DNA of 64,000 nucleotides, taken from contig NZ_FNDT01000005.1 of the NCBI RefSeq assembly GCF_900099735.1, forward strand, positions 62,001 through 126,000. The letters are read 5' to 3'. Position numbers and translations under genes: made by a program. This DNA is from Arthrobacter subterraneus. Its GTDB lineage: Bacteria > Actinomycetota > Actinomycetes > Actinomycetales > Micrococcaceae. Position 1 is the first letter of the stretch; every line of letters starts with the position of its first letter. This document shows positions 45,257 through 54,258 of this stretch, one piece after another. Under the pieces are notes generated by a model. It did no database searches. It saw only the letters and a program-made list of their open reading frames with translations, and was not told the DNA's origin.

Positions 45257-46239
45257 CAGGCGTCCTTCCTCGTGGAAATTTCATCGGCCATCAGACTCAC
45301 CAGATCGTAGGCGACGTGCGACGCCGCCACACCGGTGATCTCCGCGTGATCGTAGGCGGGGGCCACTTCGACCACGTCGGCACCCACCAGGTTCATCCCG
45401 CGCAGGCCGCGCAGGATCTCGAGGAGCTCCCGGCTGGTGATCCCGCCGGCTTCAGGGGTGCCGGTGCCCGGGGCGTGGGCCGGGTCGAGGACGTCGATGT
45501 CGATCGAGACGTAGAGCGGCCGGGTGCCGATCCGGTCGCGAAGCCTGGCAACAGTCTCGTCGACGCCCTGGCGGAAGACGTCCGAGGACGTGACAATCCC
45601 GAAGCCGAACCGCCGGTCGTCCTCCAGGTCCTTCACCCCGTACAGCGGTCCGCGGGTACCGACGTGCGAGATCGCTTCGGTGTCGAGGATCCCCTCCTCC
45701 ACAGCGCGACGGAAGGGTGTGCCGTGTGTGTACTCGGCACCGAAGTAGGTGTCCCAGGTATCCAGGTGGGCATCGAAGTGCAGCAGCGCAACCGGTTCTC
45801 CGGCGCGCTCCGAGGCAGCGCGCAGCAGCGGCAGCGCAATTGTGTGGTCACCACCGAGTGTGACCAGGCGGGCGCCGTCGTGCGTGAGATCCAACGCGTT
45901 CTGCTGGATGGTTTCAATGGCCTCGTTGATGTTGAAGGGGTTGACCGCCATGTCACCGGCGTCGGCAACCTGCACGCGCTCGAAGGGCGAACAATCCATG
46001 GCCGGGTTGTAGGGCCGCAGCAGCCGGGACGCCTCTCGGACGTGATTGGCACCGAACCGCGCCCCCGGCCGGTAGGACACCCCCGAGTCAAAGGGAACAC
46101 CGACGACGGCGATATCCGCCTTCGTCACCTGGTCCATCCTTGGGAGCCGGGCAAAGGTGGCCGCTCCGGCATAGCGCGGAATGCGGGCCGAATCGATCGG
46201 GCCGAGATGACCGCCTGCCGTAATGCGCAGCTCTTCCAC
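45256..46239 (-). CDS. agmatinase / guanidino acid hydrolase family
   Basis: A 327-residue manganese-dependent ureohydrolase splitting a guanidino group to urea. Metal-binding segments are [28 protein letters not shown] and [18 protein letters not shown], all with the needed Asp and His residues. [20 protein letters not shown] is the family start. The GTG at 46239 has AAGGAG upstream. The enzyme could act on agmatine or guanidinobutyrate, which sequence cannot separate. It heads the operon with the ThDP enzyme and nitronate monooxygenase. Confidence 0.9.
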   Translation of the reverse strand: MEELRITAGGHLGPIDSARIPRYAGAATFARLPRMDQVTKADIAVVGVPFDSGVSYRPGARFGANHVREASRLLRPYNPAMDCSPFERVQVADAGDMAVNPFNINEAIETIQQNALDLTHDGARLVTLGGDHTIALPLLRAASERAGEPVALLHFDAHLDTWDTYFGAEYTHGTPFRRAVEEGILDTEAISHVGTRGPLYGVKDLEDDRRFGFGIVTSSDVFRQGVDETVARLRDRIGTRPLYVSIDIDVLDPAHAPGTGTPEAGGITSRELLEILRGLRGMNLVGADVVEVAPAYDHAEITGVAASHVAYDLVSLMADEISTRKDA

Positions 46240-46277
46240 TGGACTCCTTCGCTTTCCCCGTGCGGGCGCACGCGAGT

Positions 46278-46290
46278 TGCCTAATAGGCA
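46278..46290. promoter_or_regulatory. 13-bp palindrome, candidate operator
   Basis: TGCCTAATAGGCA is a perfect palindrome about a central A, 39 bases upstream of the agmatinase start. It lies in a 251-base divergent intergenic region shared with the sugar permease genes. An operator for either operon is plausible; the cognate regulator is not identified. Confidence 0.45.
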
Positions 46291-46490
46291 TCAACTGTTT
46301 AGCGAAAGGCTAATTTGTGGCAAGCGTCTCAGTCAAGCGGCCTTGGGAGGGATGCCGCTCAGGCTACCGCGACTGCCTTCCCGGCGTATAGCCCATCGCT
46401 TCTCAAATTGGAAGATTTCCGCCCGAAACAAAGCAGGCTGATGGCTTACTCTTGTCAGAAGCAACCCTGCCGACAGCAAGGAGGTGCAGC

Positions 46491-47447
46491 ATGGCCACAG
46501 TGATCGACTCCCAGCAGAAGACTCGATTACGGCGTCCCCGCTGGATCAAGGAGCCCTTCAACCGCGAAGCAAGGGCAGGGTACCTGTTCATCCTTCCCTG
46601 GGTGATCGGATTCCTCGTCTTCACGCTGGGCGCCATGGTGTACAGCCTGGTCATCTCTTTCACCAACTATGATCTCTCCACCGACACGGCCACCCCCGTG
46701 GGCTTCAGCAACTACGAACTGCTGTTCAAGGATCCGAAGGTCATGACGTCGCTCGGTAACACGCTGTACTATGCCGTGCTCTCCGTGCCGCTCGAGATCT
46801 GCTTCGCCCTGCTGCTCGCGTACCTGCTGCACCGCATTCCGGACCGCGGCGCAGGGATCTTCCGGATCATCTACTACCTGCCGAAGATGACGCCGTCGGT
46901 GGCCGCGGCGTCGATCTTCCTGCTGCTGCTCAACGGCAATTCGGGAGCGATCAACGGATTTCTCGGGCTGTTCGGTATCGACGGGCCGCAATGGCTGATC
47001 GACCCCGACTGGATGAAGCCGTCCATCATCATCATCGGCCTCTGGAGCGTCAGCGGAACAATGCTGATCCTTCTCGCGGCCCTCAAGAACGTGCCCAAGG
47101 ACCTGTACGAGGCCGCCGCTATCGACGGTGCCGGCTCACTCCGGCAATTCTTCTCCGTCACCCTGCCGATGATTTCCAACGCGCTGTTCTTCTGCACCAT
47201 CGTCCTGACCATTGCGGCTCTCCAGGTCTTCGACCAGGCGTTCCTGCTGTTCTACCGCGACACTGCCAGCGGCTCTCCCGATGCCGCCCTCTTTGTCGGC
47301 GTGTACCTGTTCCAGCAAGCCTTCCAGCAGTTCAACATGGGCTTCGCCGCCGCGATCGCGTGGTTGCTGTTCGTCATCATCCTCCTGATCACGATCTTCC
47401 AGGTCCGCTTCGGGAACAAGTTCGTCTACTACGAGGGAGGCCGGTAG
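46491..47447 (+). CDS. ABC transporter permease (MalF type), sugar import
   Basis: A 318-residue membrane protein with six helices. The cytoplasmic EAA loop is LYEAAAIDGAGSLRQFFSVT near residue 205, contacting an unlinked ATPase. It starts at ATG 46491 with AAGGAGGT, a strong ribosome site; the earlier frame part is not coding. The companion permease gene begins two bases after its stop. By family it imports a mono- or oligosaccharide. Confidence 0.92.
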   Translation: MATVIDSQQKTRLRRPRWIKEPFNREARAGYLFILPWVIGFLVFTLGAMVYSLVISFTNYDLSTDTATPVGFSNYELLFKDPKVMTSLGNTLYYAVLSVPLEICFALLLAYLLHRIPDRGAGIFRIIYYLPKMTPSVAAASIFLLLLNGNSGAINGFLGLFGIDGPQWLIDPDWMKPSIIIIGLWSVSGTMLILLAALKNVPKDLYEAAAIDGAGSLRQFFSVTLPMISNALFFCTIVLTIAALQVFDQAFLLFYRDTASGSPDAALFVGVYLFQQAFQQFNMGFAAAIAWLLFVIILLITIFQVRFGNKFVYYEGGR

Positions 47448-47449
47448 CC

Positions 47450-48391
47450 ATGGCGTCAGTCGTGAACTCGCAGCCGCAGGCAGTTGTCGAGTCGGATCCG
47501 CGGGACAGGTCCGCTGCCGCCCCCAGCCAGGCCTTCCCCTGGTACAAGCCCCGCAGCATCGGGGGCAGGATCGTGCTCTGGACGCTGCTGCTCGGCTTCT
47601 CCGCCCTCTTCATGTACCCGTTTGTCTGGCTCCTGGCCGCGACCTTCAAGCCGCGCCAGGACGTGTTCGACAACAGGCTCATCCCGGAGACCTGGGTCTT
47701 CACCAACTACGTCGAGGTGTGGGAGCAGCTGCCGCTCCTGGCCTGGATCTCCAACAGCCTGATCATCGCGCTGCTCGCCGCCGGCCTGGTCACGTTCTCC
47801 AGCTCGCTGGTGGCCTTCGGGTTCGCCTACTTCCGCTTCCCGTTCCGGAACCTGCTGTTCGGCCTGGTCCTGGGAACCATGATGCTGCCCGGCGCGGTGA
47901 CCATGATTCCGGTCTATCTGATCTGGAAGGAACTCGGCTTCCTCGGCACCACCGTCCCGCTGTGGGGCGCCAATCTTTTCGGGTCCGCCTTCTACATTTT
48001 CCTGCAGCGCCAGTTCTTCCTCGGCCTGCCGCGGGACATCTTCGAGGCGGCCCGGATCGACGGGTGCAGTTACTTCGGGCTGTTCCGGCGGATAGCCATG
48101 CCGTTGTCCATCCCGTCCTTCATCATCGTGTTCATCTTCGAGTTCCAGGCGAGCTGGAACAATCTGCAGGCGCCGCTGATCTACCTGAATTTCGGCAGCC
48201 CCGACCAGTACACGGTGCCCCTGGGCATCTCCTACGCGATGACGCTCTTCAGCCCCACCTCGGGAGGGCAGGCGGACTATCAGTACGTCATGACTGCGGC
48301 CCTGCTGGTGACGCTGCCCATGCTGGTGCTCTTCGCGTTCGGTCAGCGCTACTTCATCGAGGGCCTGGCCGGTCAGGGCCGGAAGGGCTGA
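47450..48391 (+). CDS. ABC transporter permease (MalG type), sugar import
   Basis: A 313-residue partner permease. The EAA loop is IFEAARIDGCSYFGLFRRIA. Six helices are visible after a ~45-residue cytoplasmic N-terminus. The ATG at 47450 is correct; a longer frame starting near 46991 is a shadow of the previous gene. A GGGAGG sequence from the end of the first permease gene serves as ribosome site. No ATPase gene is nearby; a shared MsmK/MalK type is likely. Confidence 0.92.
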   Translation: MASVVNSQPQAVVESDPRDRSAAAPSQAFPWYKPRSIGGRIVLWTLLLGFSALFMYPFVWLLAATFKPRQDVFDNRLIPETWVFTNYVEVWEQLPLLAWISNSLIIALLAAGLVTFSSSLVAFGFAYFRFPFRNLLFGLVLGTMMLPGAVTMIPVYLIWKELGFLGTTVPLWGANLFGSAFYIFLQRQFFLGLPRDIFEAARIDGCSYFGLFRRIAMPLSIPSFIIVFIFEFQASWNNLQAPLIYLNFGSPDQYTVPLGISYAMTLFSPTSGGQADYQYVMTAALLVTLPMLVLFAFGQRYFIEGLAGQGRKG

Positions 48392-48400
48392 CCCCACCGG

Positions 48401-48464
48401 CGTCGAGTTGGCAGGACACACCCCTTCTGGAGGCTGGTAAACGGCGTGTCCTGCCAACTCGACG
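48401..48464. repeat. palindromic repeat family A, copy 4
   Basis: Arms of 22 bp (48401-48422 and 48443-48464) with one mismatch, core GAGTTGGCAGGACAC. It lies ten bases after the permease stop and 24 bases before the convergent binding-protein stop. Confidence 0.88.
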
Positions 48465-48487
48465 GGAGCATAGAACGACGGCGGCGC

Positions 48488-49870
48488 CTACTGAGCGCCC
48501 GCGGTCGCCTGCTCGTACACCAGCATTGCTGCGGCCTGCGCGTCACCGAGTGCTTCCTCGATGGTCTTGTCACCCGACATCGCCGGAGCCATCGCATTCT
48601 GCAGCTCGGTCTGGATCTCCAGCCCGGCCGGTGAGGAGCCGAGGGGAACACCGTTCTCGAGCGCCTGGTAGTAGGTGTCGATCAGCTGGTCGAAGCCCTC
48701 GTTGCCGGTGGGCTGCAGGTATTCTTCCTTGATCATCTGGTCCGCGGTCTGCGATCCGGTGAAGATGCCGGTGAAGATGCCGCCTTCTTCCAGGCCGGAC
48801 ACGCGTGCCTCAGCCGCTGCCATCCAGGCTTCGTCCGAGGTGTTGGTGATGGCCCACTTACAGGCGGCCGCCTTGTTCTTGGCGCCCGTTGGGATCACGT
48901 AGGACTGTCCGCCGGCAACCGCGATGGCGTCGCCGGCCTGGTTCCGCAGCGGAACACCGGAAATCTCAAGCTGGTCAGCGAAGTCCGAGAGGACATTCGG
49001 GTACCACTGGGCGTACAGACCCGCGCCGACCTGGTCAGCGACGAACTGGTTGTTCTCGCCGAAGAAGTCCCAGGTCTGGCCGAAGCTGTAGGCGGTCTCA
49101 TAGCCGCCCTGCGCGTCGTAGATGTCCTTGAGCCAGGTCAGCGCTTCGATGTTGGCGGGATCATCAAGGGTCGGCTTGCCGGTCTCGTCCATGATTTTTC
49201 CCCCGAAGGCGGCAAACCAGACCGGGGCCTGGGACGGCATCTGCGGGTCGAATCCCAGGCGCGTGGGGGTATCGCCGTCTGACTCGTACATCTTCTCGGC
49301 GGCAGCGAGAACGGCCTCGGGGTTGGACGTGTCCAGGTCCTCGGCGGTGACGCCGGCTTCCTCCATCACGCGGGTATTGGTGATGATGGACCACGGCTGC
49401 CAGAACTGCGGGATGCCGTACACCTTGTCGTTGTAGGTGACGTCCTGGAGCACCGCCGGGTAGTAGTGCTCCTCGGCGTTGACGTCGTGGGTGGTGAAGC
49501 AGTCATCAACGGGCTCGATCAGGCCCTTCGCCGCATAGGTCGCCACATACTGGCGGTCCATGACCACGAGGTCCGGAAGGGTTCCGCTGGCGGCCTGCGC
49601 GGCGAACCGCTGGGGATCGAAATTGCTCTCATTGATCTCGACTGTGACGCCATCCTCTTCGAGGGCGGCAGTGGCAAGGTCCGCCCGGGATGTTGCCACC
49701 TCGTCACCGAGGGTAAAGCCTCCGGTGGTGAGGGTCCCTGAGAGTTCCGCTCCGTAGTCCACCGCCTCGGCCGTATCGGCGGCGCCCCCGCCTCCTCCGC
49801 CACAGGCGGTGGCGGTGAGTGCGATGGCCGTAGCCGCCGCAAACCCTGCAGCTGTCCGAGAAGTCTTCAT
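48488..49870 (-). CDS. ABC transporter substrate-binding lipoprotein, sugar
   Basis: A 460-residue periplasmic-type solute-binding lipoprotein. The lipobox is LTATAC near residue 23, followed by a Gly-rich stretch. The mature protein has the family-1 SBP pattern: VVMDRQYVATYAAKGLIEPV, YGIPQFWQPWSII and a long C-lobe. The ATG at 49870 follows GGAGCA. It is convergent with the permease pair, so the importer is transcribed from both ends of the locus, which is unusual. Confidence 0.88.
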   Translation of the reverse strand: MKTSRTAAGFAAATAIALTATACGGGGGGAADTAEAVDYGAELSGTLTTGGFTLGDEVATSRADLATAALEEDGVTVEINESNFDPQRFAAQAASGTLPDLVVMDRQYVATYAAKGLIEPVDDCFTTHDVNAEEHYYPAVLQDVTYNDKVYGIPQFWQPWSIITNTRVMEEAGVTAEDLDTSNPEAVLAAAEKMYESDGDTPTRLGFDPQMPSQAPVWFAAFGGKIMDETGKPTLDDPANIEALTWLKDIYDAQGGYETAYSFGQTWDFFGENNQFVADQVGAGLYAQWYPNVLSDFADQLEISGVPLRNQAGDAIAVAGGQSYVIPTGAKNKAAACKWAITNTSDEAWMAAAEARVSGLEEGGIFTGIFTGSQTADQMIKEEYLQPTGNEGFDQLIDTYYQALENGVPLGSSPAGLEIQTELQNAMAPAMSGDKTIEEALGDAQAAAMLVYEQATAGAQ

Positions 49871-50088
49871 TGCTCCAGTCCCTTTCCAAGCTAGCGCGCC
49901 GGCTCCGGCGCGGGCGGATCGTCGAGGCACCGAGGCATTCAACCGGCACCTGCAAACTGGCCTTGTTGGCGGCCACAACAGCTGCCGGTCGGTCCAGACC
50001 GGCATTGTTCGATCAGTATTCCATAAGCCCGCTTGGCATCCCGGTAATAATTGGACACCGCTCTGCCACGCCGGATGCTTCGCCGGCG

Positions 50089-50667
50089 TTAGCCGCGTGA
50101 AGCCGCCGGAACCAGGGTCCAGAGAACCACCGCTTCCGCATCCGAGGGGTTGAGCCAGGTGTGCGGTTCCCTGCCGGGAAAGGTGATGGTATCGCCGGCT
50201 TCCAGCTGGTAGCGGTCGTTGGAAAAGATCAGCTCGAACCTGCCGGCGATGATGTGCAGGGTCTCCACTTCGCAGTCCACCGAATACAGGTCCGATTCAC
50301 CCTTGCCATAGGGCTCAATGACGGCACGGATCATCTGCAGACGACGTTCGGAGCGGGCTGTCAGCAGACGCTCGTTGATGCCTTCCCCGCCGAGGCTGAT
50401 CCTCGGCGCTTCGTCCAACCGGGTCAGGTGCGTTTCGGGGACGATGAACAGGTCCCCGATCGAGATCGACAGAACCTGGCAGAGCGTGACGAGGGAAGCG
50501 ACCGACGGCGATGTCAGGTCCCTTTCCACGCGGCTGAGGAAGCCCTTCGTCAGGCCGGTGGAGTCGGCCACCTGCTCGATGGTCATGCGCTGCGCCTGCC
50601 GCGCAGAACGGATCCGGGACCCGATCGCCACCGGTGCATTACTGGGTTCTACTGGCAGAGCCTTCAT
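50089..50667 (-). CDS. XRE family regulator with cupin domain
   Basis: A 192-residue regulator. The HTH (~16-72) is IGSRIRSARQAQRMTIEQVA followed by STGLTKGFLSRVERDLTSPS. The cupin (~115-190) has CEVETLHIIAGRFELIF and AGDTITFPGREPHTWLNPS. Such proteins sense small ligands such as sugars or polyamines. The ATG at 50667 has GGAAGGAAA upstream; earlier in-frame starts would place coding sequence across the terminator hairpin. It lies upstream of the sugar-binding gene on the same strand and may control it, or the agmatinase operon. Confidence 0.85.
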   Translation of the reverse strand: MKALPVEPSNAPVAIGSRIRSARQAQRMTIEQVADSTGLTKGFLSRVERDLTSPSVASLVTLCQVLSISIGDLFIVPETHLTRLDEAPRISLGGEGINERLLTARSERRLQMIRAVIEPYGKGESDLYSVDCEVETLHIIAGRFELIFSNDRYQLEAGDTITFPGREPHTWLNPSDAEAVVLWTLVPAASRG

Positions 50668-50741
50668 GGTTTCCTTCCGCGGCGGCTGATTCCCGAGCAT
50701 ACCGAAGCTGTCCGCACAGTCGTCGCCGGTGTCAACCGCCA

Positions 50742-50809
50742 CAAAAACGTCCCGCAGGTGCAGGGCCGCCGGTTCGAAGCGGCAGTCCTGCACCTGCGGG
50801 ACGTTTTTG
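50742..50809 (-). terminator. large perfect terminator hairpin
   Basis: Arms of 23 bp (50742-50764 and 50787-50809) contain AAAACGTCCCGCAGGTGC and pair without mismatch; the loop has an inner GCCGC/GCGGC stem. It starts 4 bases past the stop of the AI-2E gene and ends with a T-run in that direction. Confidence 0.85.
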
Positions 50810-50812
50810 GGC

Positions 50813-51976
50813 TTATGGGTCGCCCACGTTGCTGTCCGCCGCGTCCGCGTCCACGGCATCCGCGTCCGGCCCGTCCGAGCCCGGTTCCCGTGCGTCCAGG
50901 CCCGGGTTGTCCTCACCCGTCCACACCTTGATCGCTGCCCAGGCCACGGCGGCTACCGGAACGGAAAGAATCGCCCCGATGATCCCCGCCAGGATGGTGC
51001 CGGCGGTCAGCGCCAGCAGAATCACCAGGGGATGGATGCTCAGGGAGCGGCCCATGACCACCGGCTGCAGGAAATTCCCCTCCAGCTGGTTGACCACCAC
51101 GACGGCGAGAATCACCATCAGCGCCACGAAAGGCCCGTTGGCCACCAGGGCAACCAGCGCGGCGAGCGCTCCGGCAACAGTGGCACCCACCAACGGCACG
51201 AAGGCGCCGACGAAGACGATCACGGCAAGGGGCAGCGCCAGCGGCACACCGAGGATAAACAGGGCAAGGCCGATGAAGACCGAATCGACCAGGGCGATGA
51301 TCGCCGTCCCGCGGACATACCCGCCAAGCACCTCAAGGCTTCGGAATCCCACCAGACGGGCCTTGCGGAGCCTCTCCCCCTTGAAGCCGCGCAGCATGAA
51401 CGCCCAGATCCTGTCGCCGTCCTTCAGGAAGAAGAAGAGGATGACCGCCATCAGCAGTACACCCGTGATGAAGGTGCCGGCGGCGGTGAGGCCGGAGAGC
51501 GCCGTCGATCCCGCGGTCGCGCTCGTCGCGAAGTCAACCAGCGCCTGACGCGCCTCCTGGATCTGGGCGTCGTCCACCGGCAGCGGACCGGTGCGGATGA
51601 ATTCGTAGACCTGGTCGAACCCCTCATTCGCGCGGGACACCAGTTCATCGAACTGGCCGCGCACCGCGAACACTATGCCGGTCACAACACCGCCCAGCAC
51701 ACCGAGCAGCAGGAGGAAGGCAAACGCCGTGGCGAGTGCACCCGGCCAGCCCTTGCGCCGCAGCATGTTGACGAGCGGGCTGATGGCAGCGGCCAGGATA
51801 AGCGCCAGGAGCAGCGGGATGACCAGCAGGCGCACCTGGATCAGCGCGTACACCGACACCACCAGCGCCGCGATGAGCAGCAGCAGCTGCGCGCTGCGGA
51901 TGCTCGCGCGGCCCAGGCCGTCTTTCCACGGGCTCGATCGGTATTGTGCTGCACTGGTGTCGTCTCGGTACTCCAC
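50813..51976 (-). CDS. AI-2E family transporter (DUF20 permease)
   Basis: A 387-residue membrane protein with about eight helices. The family stretch PLVGATVAGALAALVALVAN and the MVILAVVVVNQLEGNFLQPV loop are the best landmarks. The C-terminal 40 residues are acidic and low in complexity (DGPDADAVDADAADS). GTG 51976 is the start. Some family members export a signalling or lipid compound, many act as sodium/proton antiporters; the substrate here is unknown. Confidence 0.85.
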   Translation of the reverse strand: MEYRDDTSAAQYRSSPWKDGLGRASIRSAQLLLLIAALVVSVYALIQVRLLVIPLLLALILAAAISPLVNMLRRKGWPGALATAFAFLLLLGVLGGVVTGIVFAVRGQFDELVSRANEGFDQVYEFIRTGPLPVDDAQIQEARQALVDFATSATAGSTALSGLTAAGTFITGVLLMAVILFFFLKDGDRIWAFMLRGFKGERLRKARLVGFRSLEVLGGYVRGTAIIALVDSVFIGLALFILGVPLALPLAVIVFVGAFVPLVGATVAGALAALVALVANGPFVALMVILAVVVVNQLEGNFLQPVVMGRSLSIHPLVILLALTAGTILAGIIGAILSVPVAAVAWAAIKVWTGEDNPGLDAREPGSDGPDADAVDADAADSNVGDP

Positions 51977-52049
51977 GGGCGCTTCTTTCTTGCTGGGAGA
52001 GGAGCCTGCCGGGCGCAGGCGCGTTCGCTACTACCCTACGTGCCGGTCT

Positions 52050-52376
52050 TTAGAGGGGCAGGAACAGCACTGTGTAGATTCCCAGCGCGCCCATGGCGGC
52101 CACCGCCAGCGAGGTGCACACCACCGCGACGACGTCGGCGTCCACCTGTCCCCGCGACACCCCGGCGACGCTCCGCGCATACCGTCGGCGCTGGCTTCCA
52201 TAGATCCCCATTGCTGCGGCCAGCGCTGACGCCACCAGCGCGACGGCAAACCACCCGTGGTCCGGCACCCACCGCAGGAACAACAGGCTCGAGCCGACCA
52301 GCGCTGTCAGGGTCCTGCCCCAGGCCAGGGACGTCCGCTCCGGCTGTAATCCCGGGTCCCGGTCCAGCACGGTCAA
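52050..52376 (-). CDS. DUF202 family membrane protein
   Basis: A 108-residue protein with three helices. LQPERTSLAWGRTLTALVG is the DUF202 signature, with conserved Glu, Arg, Trp and Arg. TTG 52376 or GTG 52370 can be the start; TTG lies one base after the stop of the next-upstream gene, suggesting coupling. Function is unknown. Confidence 0.8.
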   Translation of the reverse strand: MTVLDRDPGLQPERTSLAWGRTLTALVGSSLLFLRWVPDHGWFAVALVASALAAAMGIYGSQRRRYARSVAGVSRGQVDADVVAVVCTSLAVAAMGALGIYTVLFLPL

Positions 52377-52377
52377 T

Positions 52378-52779
52378 TCAGGTGCCCCTCACCAGCACAA
52401 AAACGACGACGACGGCGGCAACCGCCGACCCGCCCAACGCCAGCAGCGGCGCCAGGAACGGCAGCGGCAGGGGGGTTCCGTGGCGCATGGCGCGCTCCAC
52501 GTTGATCCACCGGAAACAGGCCACCGAGGAGATGACCATGGCGAGCAGGAGCAACAGTACCGCGAGGGTGGTGCGCAGCTCGGGAACGAAGATGTCGGTA
52601 GTGAAGGCCTCCACGGCGATCCCGCCGGCCATCAGTGCAAGCGAGGTGCGGATCCAGGCGAGGAACGTGCGCTCGTTGGCGAGGGTGAATCTCGCGTCGG
52701 GTTCGGTTCCCCCGCGCAGGACGCGCCGCGCGAGGCCGCTCCGGCCGCCGCCGTCGTCATCATTCCGTGTGGTATCCAC
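52378..52779 (-). CDS. DUF202/YidH family membrane protein
   Basis: A 133-residue protein. FTLANERTFLAWIRTSLALM is the YidH signature, followed by three helices. It forms a two-gene unit with the other DUF202 gene. The N-terminal 20 residues are a charged, Gly/Asp/Arg-rich tail. Function is unknown. Confidence 0.85.
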   Translation of the reverse strand: MDTTRNDDDGGGRSGLARRVLRGGTEPDARFTLANERTFLAWIRTSLALMAGGIAVEAFTTDIFVPELRTTLAVLLLLLAMVISSVACFRWINVERAMRHGTPLPLPFLAPLLALGGSAVAAVVVVFVLVRGT

Positions 52780-53004
52780 CGCTTCATCCTAGCCAGAGGG
52801 CGGTCGGGCATCGGGAACGGGTAGCATGAGTGTTTGCGAAGGGGAGTAGTTCCGGAGTGTGTGCTCCGCGGCCTGTCGACATACTGGCACTCAGTGATGA
52901 TGCCCGGCAGTCCACCGCGTCAGCGGCGAACGAGACCTTCGGCCATAAGTTAGTTGATGGCCGGAGCCCCAAGAGCCCTGGCCGTGGAATATCAGGAGCC
53001 GGCT

Positions 53005-54099
53005 TTGACCCCCCAGGGAACGCGAACACCCGCCGATATCAAGCGTTGGCGCCAGTATCTGGCGGACGAGCGTGCGGAAGCCGCAACCTACCGCTACCTC
53101 GCGCGGAAGCGCGGCGGCGAGGAGCGGGACATTCTTCTGGCGCTCGCCCAGGCGGAAGGCCGGCACGAACAGCACTGGCGCGCCCTGTTGGGGGACGACG
53201 TCGGCAAGCCCCTTCGCCCGTCGCTGCGGAACCGGGCGCTTGGCTTCCTTGCCCGGCGGTTCGGCTCGGTCTTTGTGCTCGCGCTGGCGCAGCGGGCGGA
53301 GGGCCGCTCCCCCTATGCTGCGGATCCGTCGGCCACCAACGCCATGGCAGCCGACGAGCAGATCCATGAAGAGGTTGTGCGCGGCCTCGCAACGCGCGGG
53401 CGCAACCGGCTCTCCGGCAATTTCCGGGCTGCGGTGTTCGGTGCGAACGACGGCCTGGTGAGTAATCTCGCCCTGGTCATGGGGATCGGCGCCACAGGGG
53501 TTTCCAGCGCCTTCGTGCTGTTCAGCGGCATTGCCGGGCTGCTCGCAGGGGCACTGTCGATGGGAGCCGGTGAGTACGTGTCGGTGCGCTCCCAGCGGGA
53601 GCTGCTGACGGCGTCGCGCCCCACACAGGTCACTCTGACCGCCGCCAAGGAGCTCGATATCAACGCCAATGAACTGGTGCTGGTCTACCGTGCCCGCGGG
53701 ATGTCCCCGGAGGCGGCCGAGCACCGCGCGGCAGAACGTATGGGGAGGTTCAGCTGCGACTGCGATCCGAGCCTGTCCCTGCAGCCGGAACGCACGGAAC
53801 CCCGGGATGAGCATGAGAGCGTCGGCAGTGCCATCGGCGCCGCGGCGTCCAGCTTCTGCTTCTTTGCCTCGGGGGCCATCATCGCCGTCCTTCCCTACAT
53901 CTTCGGGCTTTCGGGCATCTCGGCGATCGTAACTGCCTGCGTGCTGGTGGGGCTGGCGCTGCTGGGGACGGGGGCCATCGTCGGCCTGCTGTCCGGTGCC
54001 TCGCCGCTGAAGCGGGCGCTGCGGCAACTCGCGATCGGGCTTGGAGCCGCCGGCGCAACCTACCTCCTGGGGCTCGCGTTCGGAGTCTCGCTGGGCTGA
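53005..54099 (+). CDS. ferritin-like plus VIT1/CCC1 membrane protein (MbfA-type)
   Basis: A 364-residue protein. The N-terminal ferritin-like domain (~1-100) has ADERAEAATYRYLARKRGG and AQAEGRHEQHWRALLG, with the E..ExxH iron ligands. The C-terminal VIT domain has AAVFGANDGLVSNLALVMG and MGAGEYVSVRSQRELL. The family exports or stores iron or manganese. TTG 53005 has AGGAG six bases upstream and is preferred to ATG 52957, which has none. Divergent from the DUF202 genes. Confidence 0.87.
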   Translation: MTPQGTRTPADIKRWRQYLADERAEAATYRYLARKRGGEERDILLALAQAEGRHEQHWRALLGDDVGKPLRPSLRNRALGFLARRFGSVFVLALAQRAEGRSPYAADPSATNAMAADEQIHEEVVRGLATRGRNRLSGNFRAAVFGANDGLVSNLALVMGIGATGVSSAFVLFSGIAGLLAGALSMGAGEYVSVRSQRELLTASRPTQVTLTAAKELDINANELVLVYRARGMSPEAAEHRAAERMGRFSCDCDPSLSLQPERTEPRDEHESVGSAIGAAASSFCFFASGAIIAVLPYIFGLSGISAIVTACVLVGLALLGTGAIVGLLSGASPLKRALRQLAIGLGAAGATYLLGLAFGVSLG

Positions 54100-54258
54100 A
54101 CTGCTGGGCCGTAGATAACGGTTCGCTCACGTGACCGTTTCGTGCTGTCAGTAATGCAGACCAGGCGGTAGCGTCCAATGCGGGGGATGCGGCACTGCAG
54201 GGTTCTTGCGAGGCGATTCTCCGCCAGATTCGATCCGCTTCCTCACGAAAGTACGCCC

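Noticed and set aside
46991-47449. Extension of the second permease gene to a start at 46991.
   Set aside because: The added part overlaps the first permease in another frame and reads as Arg/His/Pro-rich shadow; ATG 47450 has a proper site.
50701-50916. Longer N-terminus for the XRE-cupin regulator.
   Set aside because: It would translate through the perfect terminator hairpin and part of the AI-2E gene antisense.
52784-53029. Minus-strand frame in the divergent region before the ferritin-VIT gene.
   Set aside because: No ribosome site, atypical composition, and it covers the expected promoter region.
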